Shown here: positions 36,425 through 50,674 of the stretch, one piece after another | How positions within the stretch are numbered: position 1 is the stretch's first letter | Layout: each line of letters starts with the position of its first letter | Assembly (NCBI RefSeq): GCF_024713975.1 | Contig: NC_091096.1 | Location: 7,698,001-7,762,000, forward strand | From: Paralichthys olivaceus | Taxonomy: Eukaryota; Chordata; Actinopteri; Pleuronectiformes; Paralichthyidae | Length of the DNA stretch: 64,000 bases | Reading direction: 5' to 3' | Position numbers and translations under genes: made by a program | Notes under the pieces: generated by a model | Database searches by the model: none | What the model saw: the letters and a program-made list of their open reading frames with translations, nothing else | Told to the model about the DNA's origin: nothing

Positions 36425-36690
36425 TATTGCCTCCGACAAGGAGATTATGTTTTCATCAATATCTGCTTGTTTGTCTGTTAGTTAGCAGCATTACACAAAA
36501 ACCAATGGACAGATTACCAGAGATTTGATTTCACTTTCTTTAACATAGTGAGATTTGGCATTTTTCATTATTTTCACCAGTTTTCCAGGTAATAATTCAT
36601 TTTCATCAATCTTGGGGTTGCGCTTGAAACCTACCTGTGACCCATCAGGACGCAAACTGTCACCAGATTTTTCTGGATCCAACATTTCCC
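36425..36690 (+). repeat. 'TTGCCTCCGACAAGGAG' dispersed repeat
   Basis: Starts 'ttgcctccgacaaggagatt' and continues with 'gtctgttagttagcagcatt', 'acacaaaaaccaatggacag', 'ttcactttctttaacatagt' and 'aggtaataattcat'. The order matches an abundant fish repeat. A reverse copy is at 32500-32690. Confidence 0.55.
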
Positions 36691-37138
36691 AAGGATGAGT
36701 CTACAGCCCTGTTGCTCTGTCTGGTCAAACTTTAGCTGTTGATATACTTTGTTTTAAAATCACAAATGTCAACCTCTCTGAAATAACACTAGTTAGTTTT
36801 ATCTGGGGCCCTTGTGGGAACCGGCTCCCAGCTTGGTCACTGTTGTTCCATCAGAGATTATTAATCAGTCAAATGTGAAGTCATTCACCAGAGAAATCAA
36901 ACAAACCGGTCCGGTCAGTCTTTTCCTGACATCCCTCAAATTTGTTTATGAGCAGCATATTTACCAGTCCATGGCACTGGCCCTCGTCTCTCTGCTGCTG
37001 GACTGTTGGTTCAGGTTTTCGTTTGGCTGCTGCAAAAATGCACACAGAGAAATAACCTGACCTTACATTCACTCTGAGTGCCACGACGCTGAAGGTGGGA
37101 AGCGACAGAAACAAGCATTTCTCTGTGTATCTCTCCAC

Positions 37139-37140
<2 letters not shown>

Positions 37141-37221
<81 letters not shown>
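37141..37221. repeat. (TG)n microsatellite, about 40 units
   Basis: Uninterrupted TG dinucleotides over 81 bp, followed at 37326-37371 by an imperfect TG/TATG tract. Both lie in the csgalnact1 upstream intron or leader region. Confidence 0.95.
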
Positions 37222-37223
<2 letters not shown>

Positions 37224-37720
37224 TGCCATCATCAGTTTATTCACAGCACAGTTGGTTCTTTATTGCTCAGGTAGAGGCTGATCTCATGAAAGACTTGCTT
37301 ATGTTTCCAGGTCCACCCAAGCAGTGTGTGTGTATGTGTGTGTGCATGTGTGTATGTGTGTGTGTGAGTATGTGAGACGGAACATGTGTTGGTGATTGCA
37401 GTTGCATGTGTTCGTACCATGCAGACCCTTTTGAAGCAGAAGTGTTTCGGTCTCTGATTCCACCTTTACCATCATCTTAAATATTATAGTTGCGATTCTA
37501 ATCTTTCATCTCTTGTGGCTCATATATAAATATAAAGGCTTCTCCTCATCATCATCTTGCTTTACTCAAAACAAGGTGCCATTTCAGATTTATGAGCTCT
37601 TATGATGAAACTCAAGCTGGAATCAAAGGCTGAAACATGTAATTGTGACCATAAAATACACATTTTCACTCTTTGAAGCTGAAGACAGAAATGTTTTAAA
37701 GAATATAGAGTGATACTCAC

Positions 37721-37950
37721 CGGCTGGTGTGAATCAGAGGAAAGTTATGACTGAAAGTGCATCCTCCTAAACGGCATCCTCTGTCTTCCACTGCTTTCGG
37801 CAACAAAACAGGATCTTTATGTCAGCAGGCGTTCGTCAGTGAGGCAGGAACGCTGTGTGTCTGTTAGTGTCAGAACAGTTGTCCAGAAATGATGAAACAG
37901 CTCTCCAGCTTGTCAAAACTAAAGGCTGAGGTGACTTTACAGCTGTGAGC
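37721..37950 (-). other. csgalnact1: possible noncoding first exon of csgalnact1
   Basis: On the minus strand a strong donor (CCG|GTGAGTATCA) ends at 37721, in the right orientation and about 1.66 kb upstream of the first coding exon. No open frame runs across it, so it would be a leader exon. The 5' limit is a guess. Confidence 0.3.
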
Positions 37951-38879
37951 TCAACTGCTGAGGACCTCCTCTCCCTCTCTCATCCTCTCTCCTCTCAGTC
38001 CCCACCTTTTTCCCAGCACCTCCCTCTCCTCTCTCCATCAGACCCAGGCTTCCTCTGCACATCCTCAAGATACCTCACACCATCTGCCTTTATTCTGAAT
38101 TCCCCCCCGGGTTCCTCAGAGGCTCCGCTCTGCCCCTCTGTCTAATTAGAAGGCAACCCGAGTAAGGAATGCCCCTTCAGTCCTCGATGCCACCTGCAAT
38201 CTGTTGCAAGGAAATAGCTAGGTACCAGTCGGAGCCCACCAATAGGACGGGGTCTTGCACATTTAATGAGGCAGCGTACAGATGGTCCTTGTTTTCATTC
38301 GGATGTCGACCCCTGAGCTCTGACGCCTCTAAATGAGCAAGTTTGCTGCTATTTCCCCTGATTTATAAATGGAAATTCAGTGCATTTTAAATTGAAATTT
38401 GGTATATGAATCCGTGCATGTATTGTTATATAGTGTTTAATATTTAATTGTTATGATAAATGTTTTCCACTAGTTTTGAAGTGTGAATGTAATGATACAG
38501 TGATGAACAAATTCAGTGAAATTAATTGTCCGAATAATCAATCTTTATAACTGGAACATGTCAGTCTGACAATATATAAGAATTCACCTTGAGTGGTCAC
38601 TGGCAACTTGTTAATGACCATCTTACAATGTTTTCTGTCATGTTTTAGTATAAAACATTGAAAGAATAATTATTAATTAGATTCAATTATGATGAAAATG
38701 ATCTGTAGCCTTAATAAGATAGAAAAGAAAACAATACCGATATATAAGTTTGCTTGTTTTTAAATAATAATAATCACAATAGTAAGAGTGATAAGCACGT
38801 ATTAGCTAAAGCAGTATAATAGTTTTTTTGCATTTGAAGTTTTAAAACAAAACTTGTTTGCATTCATAATCTCATGCAC
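37951..38879. other. intergenic, no gene seen
   Basis: A CT-rich stretch (37960-38160) is followed by AT-rich spacer. The 66-codon plus-strand open frame at 37945-38145 is Ser/Pro-rich low complexity and is not supported as a gene. Confidence 0.4.
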
Positions 38880-39640
38880 GGGACTCGGACGCAGAGTTTT
38901 GAGTGAGCTGACAAGGTTCAGGCTTTATTTGTCAAACAAATACATTAAACTGGCAAACAGAGGGCGCCTCGAAAAAAAGAGGGAATGATTACAAAATTAC
39001 AAATGAAAATCTTACCTTCTGTGAGGGAATAAGCAAAAAAACAACACTTAACTGAAATCTCCTCCAAAAGAGGGAAAAAGCTATGAAGGTACAAAATAAA
39101 ACTCCTCCTATGAGGGACAAGCTGTAAGCAGTTACAAAATAAATCTGTTCCTAAGAGGGATAAACTATGAACCTTAACTGAAATAAAACTCCTACGATGA
39201 GACAACACTTCTAATATATAAACAAGAAATCTCCTCCGAAGAGGGACAAGATCAAAAGATAACTAGACTACACTAACCAAGAGAGCTATGAAAACTAGGA
39301 GGCAAAAGACCAACAGAAAACACTCTTAACGAGGGAACCGACTGTGACTAAGAACTTCTGACTATGACGAGACGAAAAGGCTGGTGGCACTCGACGAGAG
39401 GACAAGACACTGGCACAGGACAAACGGAGACGCAGACTATAAGCACACATGGAGGTAATGGGAAACAGGTGAGCATAATCAGGATGGGGGAAGACAATCA
39501 GACCGAGGCACATGAGGAAGTACAAGTGACCTGAAACGAGACAAGATTTACTTTCCAAAATAAAACAGAAAATCACATTACAAACATGGAGACAGGACGA
39601 AAACTTAGCTTGACCTCACATAAGACACATGAGAGACATA
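38880..39640. mobile_element. unclassified dispersed element with internal tandem units
   Basis: A/G-rich on the plus strand and bounded by AT-rich spacer. It starts near 'gggactcggacgcagagttt' with 'aaggttcaggctttatttgt'. Between about 39010 and 39260 it holds five or six degenerate units of 42-46 bp with the shared words 'actcctcc' and 'gagggacaag'. The right half (39300-39640) has long T/C-rich sequence on the minus strand, like noncoding or LTR parts of fish retroelements. It is treated as an old, noncoding fossil. The family is not established. Confidence 0.4.
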
Positions 39641-41499
39641 AACAAACAACAAGAATGAAACTGACGTTATTTCATTTTAAATCTTCTATATATATTGTCT
39701 CCACTTGCCAGTGCCCCTGAAATTCCCCTTTTATTCATTGGTCACGATTGTTTATATTTCAGTCAATTTCCAGTTTTTATAGGTTCAAATATATTTAAAT
39801 AAATATTTTTGATATTTCACCTGATGGTGGCGCCACATACACGACTATGAGGAAATCATGAAGCCAGAGAGGGGGGTGCGCAAAACAGACAACTGTATTT
39901 ATTATTGGTCCAAGTTATTTACATCTGTTGGTTTACAAAATGTGGAATGTGGTCAGAATCAGAGTGAACGTTTTCTCTGGGTCATGTGCAACAGGACGTT
40001 TCTTATTTTTATTTTCTTGGCACACGGATGTGAATTGAACAGAGTCAACTGTGTGTGTGTGCGTGTGTGTGTGTGTGTGTCTGTGTGTGGGATTACAGTA
40101 CAAGTGCCTACTGTAAAATGTGCTTTGTGAGTTTTGTGCTCAATTTTGGCAGTGTCTTGCTTTATTAATCATTGTAAATAACAGAAAACACAACCAAGGC
40201 ATGTAAAACAGAATCACGAGAAATAATGCCACAAACGTCCCATGTATGAAAGTGACATTTTGTTTGCTTCCAGATGAATTCACAGAACAACCTCAGGTCT
40301 GCACGGCTGCTTCCCTTTTCTTTAGCTGAAGCAGCATCCCTGGTACTTCATAGACATATATAAAAGATTCACCACACCTGAAAACAGGGACCTGCTGTGT
40401 TGTGTCCGAGCCTTTGTCTAAAATATTAGACAGACGCATAGAATCATTTTTTTTAACAATTCAAAGTGCAATATCTAAAAAAAAACATTTTCTAACAAAG
40501 AATCAAAGTGTTACAGTGAGAGGCAGGAGGAGTGAGTTCCTTCCATTTATATTAACACAATAAAACATGAACAATAAAACATCCCAGTGGAATCAAAGCA
40601 ACTGGAGCATGTACAGTATGAGGAACATACATGCTATCACGGCAGAGGTGGGCACCCGTATGGATTTTACACTTCAACATGAAAATCATCAGGATCAGTT
40701 GCATTGTGAGAAGACTTGATAAAAAACACTTAGTAATTTCCTGCAGCTTCTTCTGGGAGTGTATGAATAATTTAGTTCTGACTGATGAGGCCTGAATCCA
40801 CCTTTTCCATCATTTTTCCCTTGTGACTTCAATTTATAATCTTATTTCCTTGAAAGCAGATTTAATCAACCATGTCTATGGTTTCACTTCAATCTAGGAT
40901 GCTGAGCAGAAATTAATTTTTTCTCTCATAATTTCTTATCTGAGATAATTTAGGATCCAAGAATTTCAATAATGTCACCCACTAATACTGATATTACTCC
41001 ATATCAGTGCCCACCCTCACATACAAACAATCATACATGCTCACAGGGGACCCTCCTTCCAGACGCTTTCATCCGTCAACAACGATTCGTCCACATCGCT
41101 GTGAAAAACACAACTGGGTCTTCTCCGCTGCAGTGGTCCAATTAACCTCACTCGAGGCGGCAGGAGGAGATGTGAAGGATTGGGTGGAGAGGGGGATGTT
41201 GAAAAGAAGAGTGATGGAGTGATGTGTGGGCGGCTGGAGATAATCTCTCAGACACCACAAGGTGTCGTGTTGCCATCTCTGATGGTTGCTATGCAACAGC
41301 ATCCTTCAGAGTCTTCCTCCGGATGGTAACTAGGTTACCCCAACTTAGTATCATCCTGTTGGTGTTCTGCTTCGTTTTAAAGGCAAAACTGTGTCCCTCT
41401 TCCCTTTTGGTCTTTAACTTATACCGGCTGGTTTGACCAGGGTCCAGTGTGCCCCCCCACCACCACCACCACCACCCAGGCTGGGGAGGTGTTGAGAGG
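39641..41499. other. spacer and inferred rnf122 3' UTR
   Basis: A TG-rich tract lies at 40050-40087. A minus-strand AATAAA (TTTATT at about 40158) could end an rnf122 3' UTR of about 1.3 kb that starts at 41499. CCACCACC-rich sequence lies at 41453-41476, just after the rnf122 stop. No other gene is seen. Confidence 0.35.
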
Positions 41500-43576
41500 T
41501 TAAACCAGTTCATCCAGCAGAGTGCCTATGCTGTGGTGCTGCTCGGGGGGGCCGGCTATGGGTTTGTTGCACATGGGGCAGACGCAGCGAACCTCCAGCC
41601 ACTTCACCAGACACCTGAGCAGGAGAGCACACACAGGAGAAGTAAAACAGAGAAGCCAAACTGAGGGGCCTCTTTCACACTGTGGGATTCCTCTTACACA
41701 TTTTTATATGATACACTGATCCCAACAACTTGTGACCTTTTACATAAGTAAAAACACTAATGCTGCATTAGATAGAGATAAACTTAAAGAACAAATCTTG
41801 CATCCAAGATTTTACTTATGTAAAAGTTTTAGCAGCTAAATTTTAAGTTTGTGTTTCATATGAAGAATATGTTTTGTATGTGTTTTCTTAACTATTGCTG
41901 TATAAATAAACTATGATGGCAGAGAGTAGAAGAAATTCCTCCACTGATTCATAAATTATAGCAAATTTACAAAAACTCTACAAAATGCTTTGATACACAA
42001 AGTCAAGGAAAATCCTGGATCTGCTGTTATAATCTGATCCACGTCAAAATGAAATGAGTGTTTCCCTGAACCATGTAACACCTCTCCACTAAAGTTGTTG
42101 CATATGGGTTCAGTACTTTTTTGCGTAATAAACAAAAGACACCTTGGCACATCCTTGATGTATGTTACTACCCTGGGGTCTGATCACCAGACACATTAGT
42201 CTCTCCTGACTGACATGTCCAGATTTTCTCTGGGAAAAACAGGCTCCAACTAAATGTAACACAGTTTATAAACATCAACCCATGCTTCCTTCTCAAGATC
42301 CCACTGCAGCTACTCTCTGCCTTCTACACAGTGGAAATATAAAAACATTAAATATATAAAAAATGAATGAATCTGAGCTTCGTTGATTGAGACTTCACAC
42401 AGTTAGAAAAACACATCTGTCCGGCTTTTCATTGCCGAACTTCAGAATGAATCGTTGTTATGTTAACAAGCCCAGACGGGGACAAAGCGGTAAGAAGAGC
42501 TCTCCTGTACCCACCTCCTGTGGAAAGCATGTTGGCATGGCAACACTCCCAGCTCGTCTTTCACTTTGAAGTCCTCCAAACACACGGCGCATGTCTGCTG
42601 CGTGAGCGACAGACGGAGCGCAACGTCGTTAGATGAAATTACCAGAAACAGTTTTAAAGTTGTCAGAGACATCAGTGCAGATGTTCTGTGCATGTAAATC
42701 ACGTTCTTACCCCGTGAAGATTCAGCTTTTTTGGATCTCCTTTTAAAACTACCTGCAGGAGAAACAAAAAACTCATGATGAAGAAAGATTTTTAGAATTT
42801 TATTTAGGTTAAGATGTGCCAAGTACTGACGTCAGGCTTACCTCCCTGTATCCAAACCGCTCACTCTGGGCTTGGTGTCGTAGTTTGCTGTGGATGAAAA
42901 GAGATAAACACTAATGAATATCTTTGGAACTTTACAATCTGTATATTTCCTCAATCAACTTTCACATACGTCTTTAAACTGATGGAGGAAATAATCAGAT
43001 TTGTTACTTCAGTAAAAGTAGAAATTACTCAGAGCAAAATGAATCAAATACTAAAGTGTTGCAATAAGTTTTTTAAAGTGAAATCCAGTGTTATAATGGA
43101 ACAAAGTTCCTTAGCTAACAGCAACAGTAAAATTCTATTTATGTGAGCTAAAAACATTTTTCTGCTATAACATCTGTATTTAAGTAAAATTGTAAATGCA
43201 GAATTTGTCATAGTACTTTTGTTACATTTCAAAAGATGACAAAATGTTACAAAATACAGAGACTGTCACAAGAAAGTACTTAAAACTGCAGTAACTAAAA
43301 ATCTTAATCTAAAGGTAAGTAACTTAGCACCGTAGTGTTAACTAAAAGTACTGGATTAACTTATGTACTTAGTTACTTTCCACAAGAGATAATGATGTGT
43401 GCATGTACATTTAAATCAGTGTTAAACAGCTGGTCGTTGGATTCGGGTTCAGATTAAAGTTGTGTGATAAGTTATGTGCGTGCAACTGCAGCCACACATA
43501 CATGGACAGATATGTTTTCCTCTGCAGCTACACACATTGTTGACACACTTAAGTAATCAGGAGAGTGCATGGACAT

Positions 43577-43631
<55 letters not shown>

Positions 43632-46600
43632 GACGGATAATGACTATGTTGCCTCTTTGAATCTCTGCACCACCCCGACCAGCAACAATGGAGAGCAGGA
43701 GATCTTTATCACTTGACAAGCTGTGTCTGTTCAGGCAGTTATTTTTGGCCTCTTGTTTTTACACAACTAAACATAGACTCATATGTCTATCGCTGTTTGT
43801 GATTCAGGGCCTGAAACTAAATGCGACAACATCTGAGATGTGAATGTTTTTCGTTTCATTATTATGTGATCTGATCCCACTCAAAATAGAAAAAAATCTC
43901 AATGAGTCAGTGGTTAAATTAAGAAAATGACAGCTATTCCTTGTTTTTGAGACTCAGTTTATTGTTTACACTAATTACTGTGAACAATCTTCCGTGTGGA
44001 ACAATGTGAGGATACACATTTTACATGTGCGGAGGTTTCCCATGCCTGAAGAATGATGTGGGTGAAAGGGAGGCATGGCGGAGGGTTTCAGTGTTCCAGC
44101 TCAGCCTTTGTGCCCAGTTTGCAAGAATAGAAAGCCGACAGCTACTATTGAGCAGTTCTTACTGAATGAAGGAACAATTGAATTAAAAAGGTGTAGAGTG
44201 AATGATCCACAGTCATAATAGATGCAGAAAACTTTAACTTCAACTAAACCATTTGCTGTACATTCTACAAACAATCAACCATCCAACCAATCAGAGGCCG
44301 GGACTGACTGCAGTTGAGCAGTAAGCTGGATAAATCCAGTGAATCGAGAATTCATGATGAAGGGTTAAAAGGTTGAAAGTCAAGGTAACTGTGACCTAGC
44401 TAGTTTTTGGCCCCTAAAATGTGCTGTACATATAAACAGAATTTAAAACACAGATTTAACCAACTTAATGTTTGTCTCAAACTCTGTCTCTATGTTAACA
44501 CATGTCAGAAGATTACCTCCATTTAGAATTCAACTGTTTATTTGCTGAGTCTCTGTTTGTCCTCCAGTTGTCTGCAGGTAAAATACTTCCCTGTACGACT
44601 TTTCCCAGTGTCTGCAGGAAACTTCTAATTATGAGGTTTGACAGGGCTCTCTGACCAGTCATGTTTCCTGTTGGCTCCTGATCAGACGTGAAGGAACTGC
44701 TCGTTACTTTGGGATATGAACCCTCAGGATGGTTCACAGCTCCAGTCTCAAAGATCAGTGACAGTAAATTGTACTGGTCAGTGAATGTATTTGTGGAGAG
44801 ACTCTCTGGCAGCTTTCTATCACTGTGCTCTCAGTCCGTGTGTCGTCTGGCTGAAAACACCCTCAGCCTGCCCCCTGCACCTTGTGCTTCTCAAAATATC
44901 TCTCCCACAGAGTGAACACTGTTATAGAAGGTATAATTAGAGATATGATATTTTTGCTGTGTGCTTTTGGCATAAGTCTGGTGTTGCACTCTTGTACATC
45001 GCAGGTGCTGCTGCGTAAAGAAGAAACAGCGTTGGAAGAAACAGAAACGATCATGTTTGCTCAGCAAAACTTTCCCTAATATCCTTAGGATTTTTTTTCT
45101 TCTATAATTGCTGCATTCATTTGCAGGAGGAGGAATCCTCACATAAAAGAAAAGGGACGGACTTAGATTTTTCCGACCCCGCCAACTCCTGGATACGAAG
45201 GATTTAGAGACTGCCCGTCTGAGAGCGATAATAGGAACCCGGCTCCCAACAGAGAATGGCATTCATCACTCAGTATTCATCAGATGAATCACCTGGTCTA
45301 TAAATGAATTCTCAATCACACTCCCACCCGAGACTACCTCCAGCATGCTAATGGGGCCGAAAGGAAGTGACTCATTGCTTATGATTCACAGGCAAGTGTA
45401 TAAAAGGGAGGCAGGAAGGAGGAGGAGCCAAGCTTTTCTGATGGAGTTGATGGTCGATGTGGCGGCGAATAAAACAAAACACATGTGATCACAGAACTGT
45501 GTCTGACCTCAACGTTACCAGCTGATGAACCAAAAATAGATCCTGGGATGAGCTGTGCTTTTATTATTATTGGCACTTTTGTCAATATTTTTCTCTTTAG
45601 GCAGCAACCTTCAAGTTCAAATTAAGTTTCATGATTTTAATTTGCGTTAGTACTTAAAAAGGTTTATATGCCAATGGTTCAGAAAATCATTCCCCTCATA
45701 GTTTCTGTCTGGAACGCTTGGTTTTAGCCTTGCTGTGTAAGGGGGCGTGCCAGACTGGCCGCTCTGTGTGCATTATTCAAATGTGGCATATTATGTCATG
45801 TATTTGTTTTTAACAATTTTCTTCTGAGGACCTCACAGACTTCTTACCATTTGTATTTGCTATCCTTATTTCACTTGGTGCAATAATTATAATCAAAAAA
45901 GAATGAGCTGCAAAGGACGAAGATTTACAGGATTGAGCCAAATGTTCTTCACACCTGCTGAACACCAGCTGCCTGTTACTGACATTTGTGTTGTGACGTT
46001 TCCATTTTTATTTTGCTGTGTTTTTCAGACTTTACAAGCAACAGACGTTTGAGGAGAAACTCAAAATTATATTTTATCACATTAGGGAATTTGTCAAATA
46101 CAGATTCTCAGTCCTCTAAAGACAGCTGGGATGGAAAAAAAACAAATACTGCAGGTGTTGATGTTGCCCGAGTGGGTTTCATACAACACCAACGTTGGTT
46201 TTGTGTACTCCCACTGTTTGCTGCGTTTATTCCGAGCTGAGTTTCTCTGCTCAGTTTCCCTCACTTCTGTCCTCACACATTGTGATGGGCCTGTTTCCCG
46301 TTGCCTCATATCCTGTCCTTCAGACACAAACGTCCCCTCAGCTCATCAGGCGAGTTCACAGTCAGCCACAGAGTGTTTTTTTTATACCTCCCTCCCTCCC
46401 TCACTGGGTTTCTGTGCTGCACACAGACACTCACACACACACACAAACACACACACAGACACACACACACAACCTCTACAAGGTTTTGTAGAACAGCAAA
46501 GTCAGTTTGTTGCTATGTCAATTGGTTCATCTGACCCAACTGCACTGTCCTCTGCAGGTTTTAGCTAATTGGTCAAATGCACAATGCCTGTTGGGATGTG

Positions 46601-47696
46601 GACAGGCAATAGTTGCCAGCAGCTGGACAAAGAATCAAGGTCTGACTTGTATCTTGCCCTTTTAAGAGTGACGGCAGATGTGACCTTCATCAGAACCTTC
46701 TTCCTGTGGGTTTTTTTTTCAGTTGTTAGTTTTGAATCCCATATTTCTGTTTCTGTTGCCCCTCACCTGATGAAGTAACAGCAGAAGATGAGGCTCAGGA
46801 TGAAGACAAAGATGCCCGTCCCGAAGATGACCATGTAGATGTTCAGAGGCAGGTCCTGGAAGGTGATGGGCGGCATGGTGCACGACTTGTTGGTGTAAAC
46901 CAGTCCCAGACCACAGAAGCACCCTGAACAGAGACGACGGCAACATTTAAAAACACATTAACGGGAAGAGGAGGGGAGGCCTGACACTGACTGAAGCAGA
47001 AATGTCTCAAAACACAAGTGAATGCGACTGCACACATATCTCTTCCCTACTCGTACTTCCTTTGTTCTCTGACATTCATGGGCAGCTGCGGGTTAGACCT
47101 GCAGCTGTGTCCGTTTCAAATGGAAGCTAAACATTAGCGCTTCAATCACACTCGCATACACAGACACAAAGCTTGTCGTTAACGGAAAGTCGGCCACTGC
47201 ACTCCTGCGGTGGAAAATTAGTCCTTTTCAATGTTTTACTCAAACATAGAAAACCCTGTTAATGCGGTATCCAAGCAACATGGCTGTAACGCTCTACACG
47301 GCAGATTCACACAGGTCTTTGTCTGATAAAAAGGTCGACGTGGTTCGTTAAAGTGGGCAGAGGAAAAAGTAACGGTCAGACATTGATGAAAACATAATAT
47401 TTGTCCAGCACCTATTTGTTAAATGAAAATGGGACATCTTCTCACACTCTAAAGAATCATGACAGTTCAACTGGATTAAAATAGGAACATAAAATCTCAT
47501 CATAAAAACACAATGTCGGTAGATTCAGTATTCTCGTTCATGGAGGTGATTCTATCAAAGTGAATTACAGACGAAGCAGCCTGATATTTTCATGTCTTGA
47601 ACTTGCTGCTTGGTATTGTACTTCCCTCCAGACAGATGGTTTCCCCATTAGAAGAGCCCTCCCTCGGCTCATCCGTCTTCCTTTACAGCTACGCTC

Positions 47697-47736
<40 letters not shown>

Positions 47737-50596
47737 GTGTTCGTTTTTCCAGGAAACAGAATATCTCTGACACATTATCACATTACCATGGAGAAGTTGC
47801 AGTATGTGTGCAGTTTACAGTATTTGGCAAGTTGTGCGTATTGTGTTATTTATCGTGTGTGAGATGAAACTTGTTTTCCCCATATCAAAAGAATAAAGTG
47901 AGACACTCAGGCAGGAAACCTCAGAGTTGTAAATTAGTTGGAGATACAGAGAGCCCACTTGTGATTTGTGTGAGTGTGCATGAGTAATGAGAAGTCAGTA
48001 TCTGAGAAGTGAGAGGGGGCTTTGTGAGATCGGGGTCACATTAACCCAGTGGGGCGATAGTGAGTCGGAGCTAACCCGGGACTCATCTCTTTCTGATGAT
48101 ACCAACCTCTCCGAAAGGCTGCGAGCGACGGAGAGCAGAGAGAGTCTCTCACACTCTATAGCAGCAGATTTCTGATTAGTCCGCCTTCAGAGACAAGCTG
48201 CTAATCAGTGAAAGCAGCCTGTGTATTGTTTAATCACAAGAGCTTGGCCTTCTAAACCACACAGTAGTCTATGATACAAACTGCACTGTTACTATTTTAA
48301 ACACAAAGACAAAAGGATGGATAAATAGGAAGACAGACAGGAGGACAAATGGGGAAATGACACACATATGGATGGGGGATAGATGGAGAGAGGGCAGTTT
48401 AATGCAGGACAGATGGAAGCAGGGAAAATGCTTGATTGGATAGTGGATGGATGGACATTGATAGATGAACAAATAAATGGACAGATGCACAGATAAGTGA
48501 CTGAAAGGTAAAATGGATGAATGAATAGTCAGTTGGACAGAAAATACTGATGATGCATGGATGTGGATGGACAGAGGGGGACAGGGATGGATGAAAGGGT
48601 GGAGAGAATGACTGACAGACAAATTGATGAATGGATGCATGAACAGATGGATGGATGGACAGACAGGGATGAATAGATGTACCAATAGAATTAGATACTG
48701 ATGACGAATGACATGAATGAAAAGACTAGATGGATGGATGGATGGATGATGGACAGACAAACGGATGGATGGACAGACATCAGGATGAAAGAGGAGCGTA
48801 ATAAGAAGGATGGAGACATTTACCAGTTTCATTTCATTGTGATGACTGTTGTTTTCTTGGGCGTGTTTAATTGATCCTGGTGTTTCTAGACTCTGCTACA
48901 GGCAAAGTAACATGTTGACATTTGTGTTTGACATTTCTCCCGCCTCACAGTGGAAATTGCAGCACAGGAGGATCGATACCTCCCGCCTCTTAGTTCCACT
49001 CTCCTCGAATGAGCGGTGATGCTCCATTAATCGAGGCTCTTCATTGAAGGCAGCGCGTTCAAGTTCCACCCTTTAATAACTTCTCTCAGGAGAGGGGATC
49101 ATTGACAGAGACATGGACGACTGCCTGAACCTGCGTCAGCAACACCGTCATCATGAGAGTGTAAACTCAACACAAACGCACCGAAGCACATCTGCAGAGC
49201 TGTAGCCAGGATCTTAGAAATACCAAGGACATGAGTCTTTGAGACCTGAATCCTCCTAAGAAAATCACGAACCAAACTCTGTGGCCTCAATATGTTTTTA
49301 AAGAAAAAGTATTTTCTGCAGTGGTTACCACTGTTGCCTCAGAGCAAGAAGTATCATATCCCAGTTCACCCAGGGACCCTTTGTCCTGAATGGAATTGGT
49401 TCCAGCTCCCCCAGTGACCAGAGACGGATGGATGAATGAAAGGATGGACGGATGGAAAATCTTGAATTAAAACACTTAGGCTACATCAGTGCAGGGCCCT
49501 TTGTCACATTTCAGAAGTGTCTACAGACTCTTTCTCTTCCCCACATGCAGTTACATGTTTAGATATTAGGTCAGAATAACACATGGACAATGTGCATTAT
49601 TGTAAAAGATAAAAAAGAGAATATCACTGAGGGCACGACCTCAGTGTCCACAATCGTGGCTGTACACACGAAGATGAGGACATCAGAACAAACAACCTCA
49701 TTTTCTTTCTATTACCTTTATATTTATCGAGCAAACTGCATCACAATGATCATCGTCAGACAAAAGAGACATGAGACTGTGGGCACACGTGTCTCTGCTC
49801 AGTCTGTTCAGTCATATTCATATCTGACGGCACAAATCATCTGTGAAGCTGCTGCACTCTCAATCAAAACACGGCTCATTTATATTCAAGTCTTTATGAG
49901 TGTGTGTGTGTGTGTGGGCTCATCATGTCACGACGCTCGTCTCTCTCCTCCACCTTTCTATGAGTGGAGAGCAGACAGCTATATGTGGTATTTTGCTTTG
50001 GGTGGAGCTCTGTATGACCACTGACCTATATATTGGCAACACTCAGGAGGCGCCCCGTTGCCATGGCAATGAGAGTCGCAGATGCAGAAAAAGGGATGAG
50101 GGCTCGCCTCCGAAAGTTCTTGTGTCGAGGATGGAGCCGGTCGCGTTGGGCAAATGACGGAGTGACGGATTCTCGTGTTGTTGCCTCGAAAAAAAAGGCA
50201 GGAAAGTCCCTCAGTGATTTGACGGTGCTCTAAAATACCTCGAACATGGCAGCGTCCCTGACAGCTCCTGTGAGATGCCTGGTGGGGTGTTTTGTCCTAT
50301 ATACGCCGTGCTCACACAAAGCTGCTGCTTCTTTCCCCGTCTTTCTGCCGCTCACACTAAAGGCAGAACTTCCCATCAAATATTTAGCAGTTCACATGAG
50401 GGGGAAACACTCAAGGCTTGCCTGCATGGCTGCTGGCTGCAGTTTTCAGGAAAGAAAAGCAGGTCAGACCCAAAAACTCCCCCATCACATACAGTACATG
50501 GAAGTGCCACACATGCACAATGATGTACCATCGTGGATACATGCAGAGAGCAGAAGTTCAGCTGCTTCATGTTTTCCAGCAGATTTACATTCTTTG

Positions 50597-50674
<78 letters not shown>

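Noticed and set aside
39295-39576. 93-codon minus-strand open frame
   Set aside because: Part of the noncoding dispersed element at 38880-39640; low-complexity and not gene-like.
46131-46568. 145-codon plus-strand open frame
   Set aside because: Within rnf122 intron 2, running over CA-rich low complexity with no family match.
48269-48832. 187-codon minus-strand open frame rich in Ser/His/Pro
   Set aside because: It is a read-through of the degenerate GATG minisatellite. It has no domain, no splice context and repeat-driven composition.
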